10,713 nt of DNA from Circinella minor (Eukaryota; Mucoromycota; Mucoromycetes; Mucorales; Lichtheimiaceae), in contig JAEPRB010000530.1 in the NCBI GenBank assembly GCA_016758965.1, forward strand, positions 4,265 through 14,977. The letters run 5' to 3'. The notes below the pieces were generated by a model. That model saw only the letters and a list, made by a program, of their open reading frames with translations, made no database searches and was not told where the DNA came from. Position numbers and translations under genes: made by a program. Shown in pieces: positions 7,883 through 10,713 of this stretch; the stretch's first letter is position 1, and each line of letters begins with the position of its first letter.

Positions 7883-8210
7883 GCGATTAGCTATTGGTTG
7901 TGTCTATAACCAGCATGAGGAGCGATGGTCAGTATGAAGTTCGAATTCGCGACCATATATATATTGGTGGAATTTATGAAGAGTGAAGATGATGGCAAGA
8001 AGTTCTTTCTTGGTAGTTGAATAATTTATTTCTAATTTAGGAAGAGTACGAGACATAAAAGCAATATGTCATGTTTCATTTTTTATTATTTGATATAGAA
8101 CGCAAGCTATGCCAGAATTGCTAGCATCAGTACCTATGTAGAATTTATCATTTAAAGATGGATAATGTAATATAGGAGTCTTAGTTAATATTTGACGTAC
8201 AGTGTCAAAT
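7883..8210 (-). pseudogene. Gypsy RNase H domain (two in-frame stops)
   Basis: In the same frame as reverse transcriptase and integrase, the sequence reads FYIGTDASNSGIACVLYQ, then a TGA at 8069-8071. It continues as HIAFMSRTLPKLEINYSTT, KKELLAIIFTLHKFHQYIYG and FELHTDHRSS. A TAG at 7904-7906 follows, then NRMMINWLETILSY and ILGSQNTLPDLLSR. These are the standard Ty3/Gypsy RNase H blocks: TDAS with the first Asp, ELLA with the Glu, TDHRS with the next Asp, and the terminal ADxLSR-like block. It would remove the RNA strand during cDNA synthesis. The family usually has Arg before HIAF, so the TGA fits a CGA-to-TGA change. Confidence 0.85.
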
Positions 8211-9037
8211 GCTTTTTGTTGTGCTGTACCCCATTTTCCTTTGAGTGATTTTTCATGACGTAAAGCATCGATTGGGGCCATGATTTTAGCACAGTTGGGT
8301 ATTGACGAGTGGAAATAATTAATTAATCCACCAAATTTCATGCAATCTTTGCCTGTTTGTAAAGGAGGATAGTCTAAAACGGTTGTTACTTTACGAACGT
8401 CAAGAGCAATACATTCAGCGGAGACACTAAATCCTAATAAATGTATGCTGGCTTGAGCAAAATTACATTTGTCAAGATTGAGAATTAGATTGGGATCTGT
8501 CAATATTTTTATAACTTGTACAACGTGATCTGCATGTTCGTGTATGTTTTTAGATGCGACAATGATATCATCAATGAAACAGTTTACGAATGGAAGATCA
8601 TAAAATAGGATATTCATGACACGTTGGAAAGCACTGCTTAGTGTTTTGAGTCCGAAGCATCCTTTAGCATAGGAGTACTGTTTCCCTAAGAACATAAAGC
8701 TAAGTTTTTGTTGATGTTCTTGTAATACTGGAAATCTTTCAAAAGCTGCTTTTAAGTCAAGTGTAGTAAAAACATTACATCCACTCATCAATTTTGAGAA
8801 AATTTCTTGGATGTTACTGATGGGTGTCTATCATTATTTGTTAATACACTGTTAATTCCACGTGTGTCTAAGCACAGTCAATGTTTTTTAATTCCATCTG
8901 GGCCAGTTGTTTTTGGAACTGCTGTTAAAGGTTGATTCCAAGCAGTGTTTACTGGAGCAGGAATAATTACACCTTCTTCTAACTATCGATTAATCGTTTC
9001 TTTTAATTCAGGAATTAAAGTGGATGGCAGAGGATAT
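8069..9037 (-). pseudogene. Gypsy reverse transcriptase (stops and two probable frameshifts)
   Basis: The open piece at 8791-8069 holds the RT palm: TLDLKAAFERFPV with the first catalytic Asp, GCFGLKTLSSAFQRVMN, the FIDD box (residues 72-75 of this piece) and LLGFSVS, followed by the connection to RNase H. The fingers are upstream in a second frame (about 8826-9037): PLPSTLIPELKETINR, LEEGVIIPAPVNTAWNQPL, TAVPKTTGPDGIKKH and LCLDTRGINSVL. They are interrupted by a TAG at 8983-8985 and a TGA at 8878-8880. The two frames join near 8825, and a further slip occurs near 9037. All main RT motifs are recognisable and the catalytic aspartates remain, but this copy cannot be translated as one protein. 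Confidence 0.88.
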
Positions 9038-9385
9038 TTGGTCTATATATCATGACATTTGGAGGTGTTTCTAATCAAATCACTGCATCTGGTAAAGGAC
9101 AATGTGATGTAGGTGGGATGTCTTCATTTTGTTTTAAAAATGGTTTGATTTTTATATGAAAATTATTTTGTTCTTCTTTGGAACCAGCAGGTGAATTATT
9201 TGGAGGAGGAACATTGTAACAAGTATCATTATTCATGTGTGCATGTGGATTATCATCCCATGATGTGGCAAGACCATGGATAGAGATACCTAGTTTTGGC
9301 ATAAGATCCATACCAATAGTCATGATTATGTTTTCCGAAAGTGGTAAAGCTTTGAAAGTATGGGTGACTGTTTTACCTCCATATT
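9038..9385 (-). pseudogene. C-terminal part of Gypsy protease and protease-RT linker
   Basis: Beginning just after a frame slip at about 9385, the reading runs LLKYGGKTVTHTFKALPLSE and IIMTIGMDLMPKLGISIHGL. This is the second half of a retropepsin-like domain, with the IGMDLMPKLGI block common in fungal Gypsy elements. A hydrophilic, Pro/Asn-rich linker follows (NNSPAGSKEEQNN). A TGA at 9075-9077 interrupts it after PLPDAVI. The frame then continues as LETPPNVMIYRP to the next slip near 9037. Confidence 0.75.
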
Positions 9386-9789
9386 TTAAAAGAATATTTT
9401 TACTTCCCCAACTCTTTTTCCTTCTAAACCTTCTATTGAAGTTATAACAGAACTATGATGTGTAAATGATGTAAATGACAATTTATTATTTTTAAGATAT
9501 TCTAAACTAAATGATGACTTGTCACAACCCGTGTCAAGGAAAGCCAGTAATTGTTTATCCTGTAAAGTGATAGGAACAAAAATAGCCAAGGGTAAGTCAG
9601 TGTTTTTCTTAGTTCGATTATATTTTAAAGAGTGGTTTGTGTTTTGCGTGTGTGTATTATATTGTAATAATGAATTGGTTTTAATAGTACCTTTATTATT
9701 GTTAGATGATGTTTCAATGAGTTTATCATCATTTATGGAAAGCATATCTTCTACTTGTGACGACAAGTGAGTCATATGGCTGCAAACCA

Positions 9790-9812
9790 TGTTATTATTA
9801 TTATTGTTATTT
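9790..9812 (+). repeat. (TTA)n microsatellite within Gag
   Basis: ATT/TTA triplets that read as AAT and AAC codons on the minus strand, coding for an Asn run just after the second zinc motif of Gag. Confidence 0.65.
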
Positions 9813-9991
9813 ATGTTCGAGCGACGAGCTCGAAGCATTTCCTGGCACTCATGTCCTCTCACATACAGACCATAACGGCAAAAACGGCACAAGTTAACAT
9901 TGCTGGGACCAGCGCCATTGTTATAATTTTTATTGGAGGGACCAAAAAAGGAATGAGAACCAAATTTGTTGTTGTTATTGTTTTGCCAATT

Positions 9992-10015
9992 GTTGTTGTT
10001 GTTGTTGTTGTTGTT
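9992..10015 (+). repeat. (GTT)8 microsatellite within Gag
   Basis: Eight perfect GTT units. On the minus strand they are AAC codons, giving the Asn run between the two zinc motifs of Gag. A shorter imperfect GTT/ATT run lies beside it at about 9966-9981. Confidence 0.85.
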
Positions 10016-10551
10016 ATGAGACATACGCAATACTTCTTTTAGTTTCTCGCAATCGAAATGGGTATGGTTTGACTTTGGATGTAAAAAGCAAGCATTCCTC
10101 TTTGGAAACATTGTCGCCTTTCCTTTACCTTTGGATTTGTTTATTTTGGTCCAGCAACATTTGTTTTGTGGTCTCTCGTCATCAGAATCGGTTTCTTCTT
10201 CACTATCAAAGTTTGAATCAGAGCTGTTATTATTGTCTGAAGATGTTTCTGAGACAGCAAGGGATTGTACCATCTGAACCACTAGTTCAAGTTTGTCAGG
10301 AATCTGATCACCGTGATGGTTAGCGATCAACGTCCATGCTTTGTTACAATACTGATGATTGAGGGAGCAGAGGTAATTGAATACAAGATCTTGGTTATTG
10401 GGAATGCCATATTTAACAGCGTACTCTTAAAGTTTGTTGGAGTATTCTCGTAAGGATTGGTTTTTGGATTGTTTCATGGTATGAATGTAGTGACGACAGT
10501 AAAATATTGTATATGTGGGATATGCAATACCTTAATATTTACAAAATTATA

Positions 10552-10713
10552 CAGTAAGTATTCGCTAAACCGGTACTCGTTAAACTGGTATTTCGCTAAA
10601 CCGGTAGTGTCTCTCAATTATTTTTTATATACTTAGTAAAATACCGGTAATTCCCTAAACCGGTATCCGGTGAACCTTTCCAAATATTTACTGGAGTTAT
10701 ATTAGTCTTTTTT
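10552..10713. mobile_element. Terminus of a TA-targeting DNA transposon (pogo/Tc1-mariner class, putative)
   Basis: Gag sequence ends at a TA dinucleotide (10550-10551), directly followed by CAGTAAGTATTCGCTAAACC and further copies of the same box. pogo/Tigger-type elements of the Tc1-mariner superfamily begin with CAG, duplicate a TA target and often have short repeats in their terminal inverted repeats. All three traits are visible here. Only one end is in the window and no transposase is seen, so family and orientation are inference. The 107 bases after the third box are non-coding and AT-rich apart from more boxes. Confidence 0.55.
10560..10676 (+). repeat. Repeated TTCGCTAAACCGGTA-type boxes
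   Basis: Copies at 10560-10575 and 10591-10606 are nearly identical. A diverged copy with two substitutions in the core lies at 10576-10590. A copy with CCC in place of CGC lies at 10650-10665. Partial copies sit at 10641-10649 and 10666-10676. Exact ACCGGT palindromes occur at 10569, 10600, 10643 and 10659. The first three boxes are directly abutting, at about 15-16 bp per unit. Such arrays near a transposon end usually serve as transposase-binding sites. Confidence 0.8.

Larger units (their letters stand above)
5861..10551 (-). mobile_element. Ty3/Gypsy chromovirus-like LTR retrotransposon (degenerate, 5' part missing)
   Basis: From right to left the minus strand encodes Gag with zinc motifs, aspartic protease, reverse transcriptase, RNase H, integrase and chromodomain. 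This is the Ty3/Gypsy order, and the C-terminal chromodomain marks a chromovirus. One LTR at 5861-6210 borders Helentron coding DNA. The other end stops inside Gag, where a DNA-transposon terminus begins at 10552, so the 5' LTR and primer-binding site are not visible. The target duplication expected beside the LTR would be GTTCT (5856-5860); its partner is outside the window. At least seven in-frame stops and four probable frameshifts make this copy non-autonomous. Confidence 0.9.
9386..10551 (-). pseudogene. Gypsy Gag with two zinc motifs, running into aspartic protease
   Basis: The 314-residue open piece (10330-9386) has an acidic Ser/Asp/Glu stretch (about 29-53) and a first zinc-type motif, Cys81-x2-His84-x4-His89-x4-Cys94. 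After an Asn-rich linker comes a second motif, Cys148-x2-Cys151-x8-His160-x-Cys162. The protease motif FLDTG (Asp266) follows and ends at a frame slip near 9385. Upstream in the same frame, past a TAA at 10427-10429, the Gag core reads YIHTMKQSKNQSLREYSNKL and EYAVKYGIPNNQDLVFNYL. The resemblance fades near 10510, and a DNA-transposon end interrupts at 10551/10552. Gag would form the particle and the protease would process it. The TTG at 10330 is not a real start. Confidence 0.83.

Noticed and set aside
9992..10015. CRISPR-like or regulatory meaning for the GTT and TTA arrays
   Set aside because: They are simple in-frame microsatellites coding for Asn runs, with no spacers.
1..10713. Matching ends of the window (AAAAAAGAC at left and its complement at right)
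   Set aside because: The match is nine bases, mostly homopolymer, and may only reflect where the window or contig was cut. There is no other support for an inverted-repeat element spanning the window.

Overview
The window is eukaryotic and consists almost entirely of transposable elements. I found no host gene, rRNA or tRNA. A Mucoromycota-like fungus fits best. The DNA is AT-rich with many trinucleotide runs. A short 98-nt intron has a perfect TACTAAC branch site. The retroelement is a chromodomain-bearing Ty3/Gypsy, and the helicase-bearing element is a Helitron relative. The lineage is an inference from element style, not proven.

Layout, all coding on the minus strand. (1) Positions 1-5860: a Helentron-type (Helitron2) rolling-circle transposon. 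From its 5' side it holds a zinc-containing DUF6570-like region, a HUH/Y2 replication initiator (Rep) cut by one intron, a Pif1-like helicase, and a C-terminal endonuclease/exonuclease/phosphatase (EEP) domain. The helicase-EEP half is an intact 1005-codon frame. The Rep half is also one continuous frame, without frameshifts, but carries eight in-frame stops. A GC-rich hairpin followed by eight T lies at the extreme left, where the 3' end of the element should be.

(2) Positions 5861-10551: a Ty3/Gypsy chromovirus-like LTR retrotransposon. One 350-bp LTR (5861-6210) has matching inverted ends and an adjacent polypurine tract. Then come chromodomain, integrase, RNase H, reverse transcriptase, protease and Gag, read from right to left. 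Most catalytic residues survive, but stops and frameshifts break the polyprotein into pieces. Its LTR abuts Helentron coding sequence, so it appears to have inserted into the Helentron.

(3) Positions 10552-10713: the end of a third element, starting CAGTAAG directly after a TA dinucleotide inside the Gag region. It carries repeated TTCGCTAAACCGGTA-like boxes. This looks like a terminal inverted repeat of a pogo/Tc1-mariner-class DNA transposon.

The window therefore reads as a three-layer nest: Helentron, interrupted by Gypsy, interrupted by a TA-targeting DNA transposon. The most notable points are the endonuclease-bearing Helentron, the strong asymmetry of stops between its two halves, and the box array of the third element.
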